20,350 nucleotides of DNA from a virus, in IMG/VR virus record IMGVR_UViG_3300009079_001742, positions 1 through 20,350 of that record; one strand, 5' to 3'. A model generated the notes under the pieces. The model was not told the DNA's origin and did no database searches. It saw only the letters and a list, made by a program, of their open reading frames with translations. The translations under genes were made by a program, and so were the position numbers. Below, in pieces: positions 1 to 7,754 of the stretch (position 1 is the first letter of the stretch; every line of letters starts with the position of its first letter).

Positions 1-1
1 A

Positions 2-1171
2 GCTGCTACAGTTGCTGTAGGGGTACTTGGTAAAAAATTAGGAGGTGTCTTTGATATAACAGGTAGAATAGGTACTGCTGTAAAGGATAAGATAACTGGA
101 GCAATAGGCGGAGCAGCAGATAAAGCCAAAGAACTTGGAAAGGATGTTGTCTCATCTACAAAAACTCCTTCAGCTCCTAAAGCATCTCCTGGAAGTAGTA
201 TTATAGAGAGTTTTAACAAACTCGATACTAAATCTCTTATAAGAGCAGCAGGAGCAATGGTAATATTATCAGCAGCACTTTATATCTCAGCAAAAGCATT
301 CCAAGAGTTTGCTACTGTCGAATGGAAAAGTGTAGCTATGGGTATAACAGGAATGGTAGGCCTGGCAGCAGTAGCTAAAATTATATCTAAAGGAAGTAAA
401 GATATGATATTGGGATCAGTAGCTATCGGTATTTTAGGTCTAGCAATGATTCCTTTAGCATATGCATTAAACCAAATGGCAGGTGTTGATATAGGAGGAG
501 TATTAGCCGCAGCAGCAGGATTAGTAATATTCTCAGCAGCAGCATTTGCTTTAGGATCATTATTTTCTTCCGGTATAGGTGCAGTATTATTTGGAGCAGG
601 ACTATTAGGTATAATGGCTCTAGCAGTTGCTATAGAACCTCTCGGTAAGGCATTAACAGCTGCAGCACCAGGATTTACTGCTTTTGGTAATGCCATGCAA
701 TCACTTACTATGGAAAGTGCAAAAGCATTAGCAATAACCGGGGTAGGTCTAGTAGCATTAGGAGCAGGATTAATAAGTCTCTCTGCAGCTTCTTTACTAG
801 GTAGTCCACTTAGTACACTTACAGAATTAGCTGCATTAGCACCAAGCTTAGCTACAGTAGGTACATCGTTAACAGCAATTGCAGCAGGTGTAGTAGCTCT
901 ATCAACAGCATTAAATTCTCTGGAAACAACTAAGTTAGATGAATTAAAAGATCTAGTGATTACTACTGCATTTGCAGCACCAGCAATCGCAGCCACAGGA
1001 GCTATAACAGAATTAATAAGTGGTTTGACAGGAGGTTCTGAGGATTCAGATAATAAAAAATTATTAGAAAAAGTAGACAAACTTATTGCAGCAGTAGAAA
1101 CTAGACAGAATATATATCTGAACCCCGGAGCTATTGAAGAAGCAATAGTCTTAGGGTCAGAAAAATTTTAA
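2..1171 (+). CDS. Tail tape-measure protein, C-terminal part (5' truncated by window edge)
   Basis: The reading frame is open from the first bases, so only the last ~389 residues are present. They are rich in Ala, Gly, Leu and Ile and form several long hydrophobic stretches (for example around AIGILGLAMIPLAYALNQM), broken by short polar loops. The end is a charged helix (NKKLLEKVDKLIAAVETRQN) followed by a short tail. Tape-measure proteins set tail length, line the tail tube and carry membrane-active hydrophobic segments; this composition and the baseplate-type genes directly downstream fit that role. No peptidase or lysozyme domain is visible in the part seen. An internal ATG at 257 is not the real start, because the frame continues upstream with similar composition. 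The family call rests on composition and synteny, not on a recognised motif. Confidence 0.72.
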   Translation, partial: AATVAVGVLGKKLGGVFDITGRIGTAVKDKITGAIGGAADKAKELGKDVVSSTKTPSAPKASPGSSIIESFNKLDTKSLIRAAGAMVILSAALYISAKAFQEFATVEWKSVAMGITGMVGLAAVAKIISKGSKDMILGSVAIGILGLAMIPLAYALNQMAGVDIGGVLAAAAGLVIFSAAAFALGSLFSSGIGAVLFGAGLLGIMALAVAIEPLGKALTAAAPGFTAFGNAMQSLTMESAKALAITGVGLVALGAGLISLSAASLLGSPLSTLTELAALAPSLATVGTSLTAIAAGVVALSTALNSLETTKLDELKDLVITTAFAAPAIAATGAITELISGLTGGSEDSDNKKLLEKVDKLIAAVETRQNIYLNPGAIEEAIVLGSEKF

Positions 1172-1178
1172 CAATTAA

Positions 1179-1190
1179 TATTTATAAATA
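1179..1190 (+). promoter_or_regulatory. Possible late promoter: TATAAATA inside a perfect palindrome
   Basis: The 26-base gap between the tape-measure gene and the next gene holds TATTTATAAATA, a perfect 12-bp palindrome. It contains TATAAATA at 1183-1190, identical to the T4 late-promoter -10 consensus. It sits 7 bases before the ATG at 1198, so a transcript from it would be nearly leaderless. It is the largest non-coding gap inside the structural block. In DNA this AT-rich the match could be chance. Confidence 0.3.
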
Positions 1191-1197
1191 AACAATT

Positions 1198-1461
1198 ATG
1201 GGACAATTAGAAGCATTAGAAAAAGGATTACAAGGTAAAGATTTAATTACTACAGATCCTGATAGTAAATACAAAGGAACTACCTATTCATATGATGGAA
1301 AATCATTACCACCTAGAGAGAATAATAATCTGCAATCACAAATTCATGCTCAAGGAGCAGGAGCTGATTATAGTACTCTAGCAAAACACTCTATACATGA
1401 TTTAGACGGTAAAACTCCTAATTCTTACGTAAAACCAGCAGATACTAGCGGTAATTTTTAA
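1198..1461 (+). CDS. Small hypothetical protein in the tail/baseplate block
   Basis: An 87-residue, polar, Gly/Asn/Ser-rich protein starting MGQLEALEKGLQ. I recognise no domain, and there is no signal peptide or membrane segment. The low-complexity, probably extended sequence (PPRENNNLQSQIHAQGAG and a closing PADTSGNF) suggests a small virion or assembly component. It lies between the tape-measure gene and a baseplate protein gene, and the downstream gene begins three bases after its stop in the same reading frame (TAA AAT TTG), so the two are surely co-transcribed. Function is unknown; a structural role is inferred only from position. Confidence 0.7.
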   Translation: MGQLEALEKGLQGKDLITTDPDSKYKGTTYSYDGKSLPPRENNNLQSQIHAQGAGADYSTLAKHSIHDLDGKTPNSYVKPADTSGNF

Positions 1462-1464
1462 AAT

Positions 1465-2910
1465 TTGGCTATACTCGAACAAAAAACCGACCTTAAGTCT
1501 TTAAAGAACTCTCTTTATGGAGCAAAAGACTTACTGACTCCGGAGGATATTAATGATCCACCGAAGGCAAAGGGTCTTGCTTTGCAAGTAACTAAACGAG
1601 TTGATGATTTAACTCGACATGTAAAACTACTTACTAGAAAGCAGGGTTTAAAGTTTTTGGGTAATCAAGCTTTACTTAATCAAGTAGGCTTTATAGATAA
1701 GTTAAAAGATGCAAAAAAATCCAATAGTGCAAGAGCTGTAACAAATGCAATTAAGGATCAAGCGATAAACACTGCTATTAATACAGTAGGTGCAACAGCA
1801 TCTTTATTAGCTCAAATACCATTAAACGGTACAGGTATTTTTATACCAAGAGGAATTAAGCCTGCTACATATCTTAAACAAGGAGGTGCGTTAGACGACC
1901 CCGCAATCGGCAGTTCAAATTTATTTAGAAAAGTAGCTACCAGGATACCAAATGAAGAAAGGGATGAGGACGTAATACCATCAGTCCTCAAAGAACGCTC
2001 TTCAGTACATAGTGAAGTTCCAGATCTTGATGATGATTCTAATTTCCTATCTTCAGATAGTAGATTTGTAAAAGACGATAAAATTCAAGATACTGTACAG
2101 CAAGCAATTGACGGTATAGATCTTAAGCCAGAATTAAAATTATCTGAAAATTTAACAGAAGAAATTGAACGTAATAATTCTTCAGATAAACGTACAGCTC
2201 CAGTTAGAACTAAATCTAAAGCAAATTACGAGAATTACCAAGTAGGAGAAGAAAAAACAGATTGGGCATCTTTAAGTAATCCCATAGTACTTTATAGACC
2301 AGGAGCATTAAGAGAAAAAGATAATAAAGATAATCGTCCCGATCCTATCCAATCTTTTAGAAACGGTGATACTACAGCAACTATACTTAACACAGATAAT
2401 GAGGATATAATTCCTTTTGAATTTAATACTTTCTACCCAGGAAATACAGATGGATATTTTTTAGCTTTTCGAGCTTTCTTAGATTCTTTAAATGATAATT
2501 TTACTGGAGATTGGGCGGGTACTAAGTATGTAGGGAGAGCAGATGAACTTTATACTTACCAGGGTTTTAAACGTGCAATAGACTTTAGTTTTAAAGTAGC
2601 AGCTTTTTCTAAAGCTGATTTAGTTCCTCTATACGATAAGATTAATTTATTAGCAGGATCAACAGCTCCTACATATAATGATCAAGGAGAATTCATGAAA
2701 GGTACTCTTACAAAAATTACTATTGCAGATTACCTTAAAGACGTAACAGGTTTCATATCGAGTGTAGGACTAAGTTGGGACGTAAACTCACCATGGGAAA
2801 TAAACTCAGACGACGATACTCCTAGAGTACCACATATACTTACAGTAAGTATTTCGTTTACTCCTATTCACGATTTTATACCTACAGCAACAAGCAGATA
2901 TATAGCATAA
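1465..2910 (+). CDS. Baseplate structural protein, possibly tail-tube initiator/cap (gp48/gp54-like)
   Basis: A 481-residue soluble protein. The start is a TTG at 1465: a stop lies two codons upstream and no in-frame ATG occurs until deep in the gene. The N-terminal ~250 residues are charged with few recognisable features. The C-terminal ~200 residues look like a compact domain, including NTFYPGNTDGYFLAFRAFL, then KAD..PLYDKINLLAGSTAPTY, then LTKITIADYLKDVTGFISSV and a SWDVNSPWEI motif. The pattern of a target protein with limits on position (P-Y at an assembly point, T-I-D-Y, then a W-E-I strand) is what I associate with tube-initiator/tube-cap baseplate proteins of T4-like phages. Position between tape measure and a gp53-like gene agrees. 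The exact T4 counterpart is inferred. Confidence 0.55.
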   Translation: MAILEQKTDLKSLKNSLYGAKDLLTPEDINDPPKAKGLALQVTKRVDDLTRHVKLLTRKQGLKFLGNQALLNQVGFIDKLKDAKKSNSARAVTNAIKDQAINTAINTVGATASLLAQIPLNGTGIFIPRGIKPATYLKQGGALDDPAIGSSNLFRKVATRIPNEERDEDVIPSVLKERSSVHSEVPDLDDDSNFLSSDSRFVKDDKIQDTVQQAIDGIDLKPELKLSENLTEEIERNNSSDKRTAPVRTKSKANYENYQVGEEKTDWASLSNPIVLYRPGALREKDNKDNRPDPIQSFRNGDTTATILNTDNEDIIPFEFNTFYPGNTDGYFLAFRAFLDSLNDNFTGDWAGTKYVGRADELYTYQGFKRAIDFSFKVAAFSKADLVPLYDKINLLAGSTAPTYNDQGEFMKGTLTKITIADYLKDVTGFISSVGLSWDVNSPWEINSDDDTPRVPHILTVSISFTPIHDFIPTATSRYIA

Positions 2911-2911
2911 T

Positions 2912-3217
2912 ATGCCAAACAGATATTCATCAATAACTAATTTTAAAGATAGTGACGGAAAACGTTATCTAGCTAATGCTGTATACCCGGACATCCCGGA
3001 AACACAAGAAGACATTTATATAATAACTGCAGGTACTGATAGGTATGATACCTTAGCAAAGCAGTTTTATAATGACAGTTCGTTATGGTGGATAATTGCA
3101 TCCGCAAACAATTCTAAAAAGGATAGTTTAGTAGTAGAAAAAGGAATACAATTAAGAATACCCGCTGACGGACCTGGGCTTAAAGCTAAATTTAAAAACT
3201 TTAATAACAACAGGTAA
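2912..3217 (+). CDS. Baseplate wedge protein, gp53-like with LysM-type fold
   Basis: A 101-residue protein. Residues ~34-85 (EDIYIITAGTDRYDTLAKQFYNDSSLWWIIASAN and onwards to the IRIPAD-like ending LRIPAD) have the layout of a LysM-like module: a D-T-L-A-x-x-F-Y core, then S-x-x-W-W-x-I-A-x-A-N, then a closing basic-hydrophobic strand. T4 gp53 and the P2-type tail protein X carry this fold and help join baseplate wedges or bind the hub. The gene starts two bases after the preceding stop, and its TAA overlaps the next ATG (TAATG), so translation is probably coupled. The family call is good; the gp53 rather than gpX assignment follows from the myovirus-type context. Confidence 0.66.
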   Translation: MPNRYSSITNFKDSDGKRYLANAVYPDIPETQEDIYIITAGTDRYDTLAKQFYNDSSLWWIIASANNSKKDSLVVEKGIQLRIPADGPGLKAKFKNFNNNR

Positions 3218-5391
3218 TGGCCTCAATTGGATCAGGGGTTGACCCTTACGTTATAACCCAGATAGAAAAAAGACAGGATAGATACGGACAGAGATCTAGA
3301 TCAAAAGCAACCTCTGAATTATTAAATTCGAACTCTGCATTTGTACGGTTGAGATCTAGTGTAAACGAAATAAAAAATGATACATACATAAAGTTAGAAT
3401 CAGGCGAAATACTTCTTAGTAGTGTAGATGGTGTAGATACAAAAGCTAAAAATTCAATACTTACCGGAGGAACCTTAAATGCTTCAGGTAAGAGAAGAGC
3501 AGGAGTAGATATAACTCCCGGTAGAGATACAGTATCTTCATCTGGTGCTTACCATAATTCAGACAAATTAGGATTCAGGCCTATGCCTGGAATTACTTCT
3601 GCTACAATAAAGAGTAAAGGAGATGGAGGTACTTTACAAGAAGCAGAAATTAACTTTACAGTCTGGTCAATAGAAGATTTAAATAATTTTGAATTATGCT
3701 ACTTTAGAGTTGGATACTCAGCCCTACTTGAATTCGGGCATACAGTTTATGTAGATAATGATAACCAGGTTCAAACTATTACTGAATCTCAGCTATTAGA
3801 TAATAATGTATGGTTTACTAAAGATAATGGAGCACAAATAGATAAGGAAGTATCTCGAATTAGAAAAGACAGTGACGGTAATTATGATGCTCTCTTTGGG
3901 TTTATAAAAAACTTTAACTGGAAACTTCGTAACGATGGGGGGTATGACTGTTCTGTAAGTTTAATTTCTAAAGGAGTAGTTATTAATGCCTTAAAAGAAG
4001 GTAAAACTACAGATCATGTTTCTAAAGAAGATCAGGCAGCGGAAGACACAGAAAAAGATAAAAACGAAGGAAGAAGTATTTTTCATTTTATTTTCTATAG
4101 AATAGATAAAGAAAGAAAAGAACCTAACTTTAAAATGAAAGAAGTGTTAGCTAAGGAGAAAGGTAATAGTATAGCAGCCGCTTTTTCCGATGCTAAAGTT
4201 TTTAGAATGAACATGACTATAGGAAATTATACAGGATTTATTGCTAAATTTTTAAATGATAGTATAAATTTAGTTTATATGCCTTTAGGTACTTTTTTAG
4301 AAATAGTCAACTCTTTCTGTATGTTAAAAGATAACACAGGAAAAAATATTGCTGAATTTAATCCTGCTAGCGAAGAAACTTTTCGTACGTTTGATGGACA
4401 TTTTTCTGTCGACCCAGTTGTTGCAGTACCACCTAAAAAACCAACAGGAAAATATAGTTACTGTACTATTGCAAATGAAGAAGTTGATTTGCATCAGCAA
4501 ATGCAAGATTCTGTAGGGTTACAGAATACTAATCTGATAAGAAACATTATGGTTTCTACTCACTTTTTAAGATCTAAAGTTGAGGAATTTACAGATGGTC
4601 CAGTAGAACAGGGAGCAGGTTTGTTGGATTTAATTAGAAACGTCTTAATTGGTATACAAAATGCCTTAGGAGAAGTAAACGATTTTAATATAGTATGGAC
4701 CGAAGTAACACCTGGATTTCATTATTATGAAATAATTGACGGTAAAATGCCTGCTTTAATAGAAAAGAAAAAAGATATACCTCAAATTAACATAAACGGT
4801 TTGAGTACAACAGTGATGGACGTATCCATAACATCTAAGATAAACTCAGATATGGCTAGCATGGTTTCGATTGCTGCACAAGGCAATACTGGTAACTATA
4901 AAGAAAATTTAAATAATATACTTAGATTTAATGCTGGAGCATTAGACAGACACTATCTTACAAAATCACAAAATAAAGAAGATACTAAAAAAGATCTAAA
5001 AGAACTGCAAGATAAAAAAGAAGAATTTGATAAATCTCTTAAATCTGTCTGGACCGAATTTAATAAAAGCAATGGTTTAATATCAACTGCTGCCTTCGAT
5101 TTAGATCTTTGGGCTCAAGTAAAAGGAGAAAGTATATCGATACTTACTTCTTCTACAAAAAAAGATCTTACAGATAATAAAATACCAGACCCTATGCCTG
5201 TTCCTATAGAACTTAATTTAAAGTTGAAAGGAATTGCAGGTTTAAAAATTTTATCTACTTTTAAAATAAATAATACATTGTTGCCAACTAAATATCAAAA
5301 ATTTGCTTATATTATAACCGGATTAGATCATAGTATTGGAGCGGACAATCAATGGATTACAAATATTACTGCTAAAATGTATAATATATGA
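3217..5391 (+). CDS. Large baseplate/hub-type virion structural protein
   Basis: A 724-residue soluble protein, start ATG overlapping the preceding stop. Residues ~118-175 form the most distinctive block: LGFRPMPGI, then a T-x-W-S-x-E-D-L stretch and GYSALLEFG. This is a pattern I associate with large baseplate or hub structural proteins of phages. Around residues 580-620 there is a very charged, probably coiled-coil stretch (KEDTKKDLKELQDKKEEFDK). The last ~45 residues (KFAYIITGLDHSIG then NQWITNITAKMY) resemble the closing strand pair of hub proteins of the gp27/gpD type. No lysozyme domain is present, unlike T4 gp5. It overlaps the next gene by four bases (ATGA). Role as a central hub component is inference from position and C-terminus. 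Confidence 0.55.
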   Translation: MASIGSGVDPYVITQIEKRQDRYGQRSRSKATSELLNSNSAFVRLRSSVNEIKNDTYIKLESGEILLSSVDGVDTKAKNSILTGGTLNASGKRRAGVDITPGRDTVSSSGAYHNSDKLGFRPMPGITSATIKSKGDGGTLQEAEINFTVWSIEDLNNFELCYFRVGYSALLEFGHTVYVDNDNQVQTITESQLLDNNVWFTKDNGAQIDKEVSRIRKDSDGNYDALFGFIKNFNWKLRNDGGYDCSVSLISKGVVINALKEGKTTDHVSKEDQAAEDTEKDKNEGRSIFHFIFYRIDKERKEPNFKMKEVLAKEKGNSIAAAFSDAKVFRMNMTIGNYTGFIAKFLNDSINLVYMPLGTFLEIVNSFCMLKDNTGKNIAEFNPASEETFRTFDGHFSVDPVVAVPPKKPTGKYSYCTIANEEVDLHQQMQDSVGLQNTNLIRNIMVSTHFLRSKVEEFTDGPVEQGAGLLDLIRNVLIGIQNALGEVNDFNIVWTEVTPGFHYYEIIDGKMPALIEKKKDIPQININGLSTTVMDVSITSKINSDMASMVSIAAQGNTGNYKENLNNILRFNAGALDRHYLTKSQNKEDTKKDLKELQDKKEEFDKSLKSVWTEFNKSNGLISTAAFDLDLWAQVKGESISILTSSTKKDLTDNKIPDPMPVPIELNLKLKGIAGLKILSTFKINNTLLPTKYQKFAYIITGLDHSIGADNQWITNITAKMYNI

Positions 5392-5915
5392 CATTTGTAC
5401 CTAAAGTAAAAACAAAAGTTGGAGGTAAGGTTCCTGGTAAACTTATTGATAAAGAAACCGGGAGACAATATCTTGGTGAATTTATTCAAGATTATAAAGG
5501 TAACTTTTATAAAGGTACTAACATTACCAGCTCTAGTGAAAAATTACTACTACAAAAACCTAAACCTAAAACTACTACTGTAGAAGGTTTAAGATTCATC
5601 TATACTAAACCAACTGAAAAAGATTATGCAAAAGGTACTTTCAAAAGATATTTTGTTAGGGATGTAACAATTAATAAAGTTGTGGAGGTAGATAAAAAGA
5701 AGTATCTAGAGTATACAAAACTTAACAAACCTTACTATATTACATACGTGTTAGATTGGAATATTACAGGGATTAAAAAAGATTACTTTATTGATAATAA
5801 AAAAGTTTCTGGAGTTGAGTCTAAAAATAAAGAATTGACCACAGAAGCAGAAAAAAATATACCAGGTATATCTAGTCAGATACTAAAAGACCTTGCACAG
5901 TTTGTTCGTAACTAA
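5388..5915 (+). CDS. Hypothetical protein at the end of the structural module
   Basis: A 175-residue, very lysine-rich basic protein whose ATG overlaps the preceding stop (ATGA), which argues for coupled translation with the hub-like gene. The N-terminus is Lys/Gly/Val-rich (FVPKVKTKVGGKVPGKLID), followed by DKETGRQYLGEFIQDYKGNFYKGT, a repeat-like aromatic pattern with Y-x-G and F-x-K-G steps. The middle has KRYFVRDVTINKVVEVDKKKYLEY. There is no membrane segment or signal peptide, and I recognise no family. Its place directly behind the hub-like gene and before a presumed promoter suggests a small virion or baseplate component, but this is position only. Confidence 0.7.
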   Translation: MTFVPKVKTKVGGKVPGKLIDKETGRQYLGEFIQDYKGNFYKGTNITSSSEKLLLQKPKPKTTTVEGLRFIYTKPTEKDYAKGTFKRYFVRDVTINKVVEVDKKKYLEYTKLNKPYYITYVLDWNITGIKKDYFIDNKKVSGVESKNKELTTEAEKNIPGISSQILKDLAQFVRN

Positions 5916-5916
5916 A

Positions 5917-5947
5917 TTTATCTTATATTGTATAAAAGGTTATATAA
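5917..5947 (+). promoter_or_regulatory. Repeated leader/promoter-like element before the polymerase gene
   Basis: The 32-base gap opens the replication region. It holds TTTATCTTATATT (5917-5929) followed by ATAAAAGGTTATA (5932-5944), ending four bases before the GTG start. The first part recurs exactly at 9193-9205 and, with one inserted T, at 19321-19334. The second part recurs exactly at 14596-14608. Recurrence only at the front of gene blocks suggests a phage promoter and/or translation leader. The AGG could act as a weak Shine-Dalgarno. Confidence 0.45.
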
Positions 5948-7273
5948 GTGTTTTATATTGTAGAGCAAAATAGTAAACTAGAAAGTTTACAAAGGTTATC
6001 AAAATTAGGGTTATACGTTGACGTTATTTCGTCTAATGACTTATACCACCCTAAACTTACCTCTACTATTGCTGTTTATATAAGACCGGTAAATTCAAAG
6101 CATGGATTTATTATTCCAATTAATCACGATGAAGGATTAAACGTTTCAAAAGAACGTGTCTACGGTATACTATCATCTGCTAGTAAACTATATACAGTAA
6201 ACAAAAAAGACTTACTATATCACTTTAATCTACAAGAAGCCACTGATTTATCGTTACTTCATTCTATGGTTAAATACGATAGGTTAGAATATTCTAGAGA
6301 AAATAATACTTTAAACCATTTTTATAATAAATTTAGAGATTTTCGTAATATTAATCAACTGATTCCCATCAGTAAGTTATATGAAAGTTGTGAAAAAGTT
6401 TATAACCAAGTTAATAAGGTTATTGATTATAAAATACCAGATGGATTTGATTTTTACAATAAAGCTGCTACTAATGTATTTTACCTTTTAGAGCAATCAG
6501 GTTTAGGAGTATATTACGATAACTACAGAGAAATATTTAAACCTAGAAACCCTTTATATAATACAGTTGATAATACAGTACTAACTTCATACAATTTATA
6601 CAATGTTACATCTAGACCTACTAATGCTTTTAATAGCGTTAATTTCGCTGCTATACCTAAAAGCCCAGAACACAGGAAGTGCTTTCATCCAACCGGTGAT
6701 TATTTTGTTGAGCTGGATTTCGATGGCTATCACCTTCGTTTACTTTGTGAGCAGATTGGATACCCTTTATCAGACGAATCAGCTCATAAACAGCTAGCTA
6801 AGCAGTACTTTAACAAAGAAGAAATCACAGAAGAAGAATACGATACAGCAAAACAAATTAACTTTCATGCAATTTATGGAAAGATACCCGAAAAATGGGC
6901 TCACCTTGAGATCTTTACAAAGATTGATGAGTATATAAAAGAGTTATGGAAACAATTCGAAGATGACGGAGAGGTTTTGGCACCAATTAGTGGAAAGCCT
7001 TTCACAAGCTCGCTCAAAGACATGAATCCTCAAAAGTTAATGAATTATATCATGCAATCGTTAGAGACTTCCAGAAATATTCTTATATTAAAAGAAGCAC
7101 TACGTTACTTAAAGGATAAAAAAACTAAATTAGTTTTATATACATACGACGCTTTACTTTTTGACTTTCATAAAGAGGATGGCAAAGAAACATTAGAGAA
7201 ACTACAGGAGATCTTAGAAGAAGGTGGGAAATACCCAATAAAAGTTAAATACTCAAAAGATCTCGTGTTATAA
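5948..7273 (+). CDS. Family A (Pol I-like) DNA polymerase, divergent active site
   Basis: A 441-residue polymerase, GTG start. The polymerase core is clear: NLYNVTSRPTNAFNSVNFAAIP, then motif A ELDFDGYHLR (D257), motif B AKQINFHAIYG (K302, F306, Y310) and motif C LYTYDALLF (D401). By eye alignment with E. coli Pol I, the two catalytic aspartates and the O-helix K/F/Y are kept, but E710 is replaced by H262, H881 by Y400, E883 by A402 and R754 by Y298. The N-terminal ~120 residues look like a shrunken 3'-5' exonuclease domain (YVDVISSNDL.., FIIPINHDEGL, NKKDLLYHF) lacking the D-x-E motif, so proofreading is probably lost. There is no 5' nuclease domain; that activity is encoded separately at 12393. 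It would copy phage DNA with the SSB and helicase encoded downstream. Confidence 0.87.
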   Translation: MFYIVEQNSKLESLQRLSKLGLYVDVISSNDLYHPKLTSTIAVYIRPVNSKHGFIIPINHDEGLNVSKERVYGILSSASKLYTVNKKDLLYHFNLQEATDLSLLHSMVKYDRLEYSRENNTLNHFYNKFRDFRNINQLIPISKLYESCEKVYNQVNKVIDYKIPDGFDFYNKAATNVFYLLEQSGLGVYYDNYREIFKPRNPLYNTVDNTVLTSYNLYNVTSRPTNAFNSVNFAAIPKSPEHRKCFHPTGDYFVELDFDGYHLRLLCEQIGYPLSDESAHKQLAKQYFNKEEITEEEYDTAKQINFHAIYGKIPEKWAHLEIFTKIDEYIKELWKQFEDDGEVLAPISGKPFTSSLKDMNPQKLMNYIMQSLETSRNILILKEALRYLKDKKTKLVLYTYDALLFDFHKEDGKETLEKLQEILEEGGKYPIKVKYSKDLVL

Positions 7274-7293
7274 TATAAAAAAGATATTTATAT

Positions 7294-7752
7294 ATGATAA
7301 ATACAGTTACTAGACCGGCATTCGATTACGACTTGGAGCCGATTTACCATAATGAAGATATGAGCAACAAACTTTTTTGTACCTTTGCTACTCAAGATAC
7401 GCTAGAAGGGATATTGGAAGAGGTTCAGGACAGGTACAAAATTATATATAATAAAATCTTTGTACTCTATTCTAAATCTCAGGATGAATACATCTGCACC
7501 TATAACGTTGATTTCGGTAATGTAGGAACATTCCTAGAAAATACTATTCTTGTGCACCGTAAAAAAGAATCTAACACTCTTTATACGATTAATGCCCTAA
7601 ATACATTGATTAAAGAACTTAACGGAGGTGTACTTGATACATCTTACCGAATTAATTGGCCAGATTATAGAAACTGTGTCTTGCTTACAAAAGGTCCTGA
7701 ACTCAAAAGGGTCAATACTAAGCTTTATAGAATCATTGATATAGAAAGTTAG
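7294..7752 (+). CDS. Hypothetical protein
   Basis: A 152-residue soluble protein with no domain I recognise. It begins MINTVTRPAFDYDLEPIYHN and has an alternating strand/helix feel (KLFCTFATQDTLEGILEEV, KIFVLYSKSQDEYICTYNV), with an acidic helix near residue 40 and a closing strand LYRIIDIES. The middle portion (YICTYNVDFGNVG..ENTILVHRKKESNTLYTINALNTLI) looks like a small alpha/beta domain. There is no signal peptide or membrane segment. It starts 20 bases after the polymerase gene behind an AT-only leader, and ends two bases before the dehydrogenase gene, so it belongs to the same transcript. Function is unknown. Confidence 0.75.
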   Translation: MINTVTRPAFDYDLEPIYHNEDMSNKLFCTFATQDTLEGILEEVQDRYKIIYNKIFVLYSKSQDEYICTYNVDFGNVGTFLENTILVHRKKESNTLYTINALNTLIKELNGGVLDTSYRINWPDYRNCVLLTKGPELKRVNTKLYRIIDIES

Positions 7753-7754
7753 TT

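Noticed and set aside
280-1080. Long antisense open frame (266 codons) on the - strand over the tape-measure gene
   Set aside because: It mirrors the Ala/Gly-rich codons of the tape-measure gene, has no leader or neighbours on that strand, and every supported gene is on the + strand.
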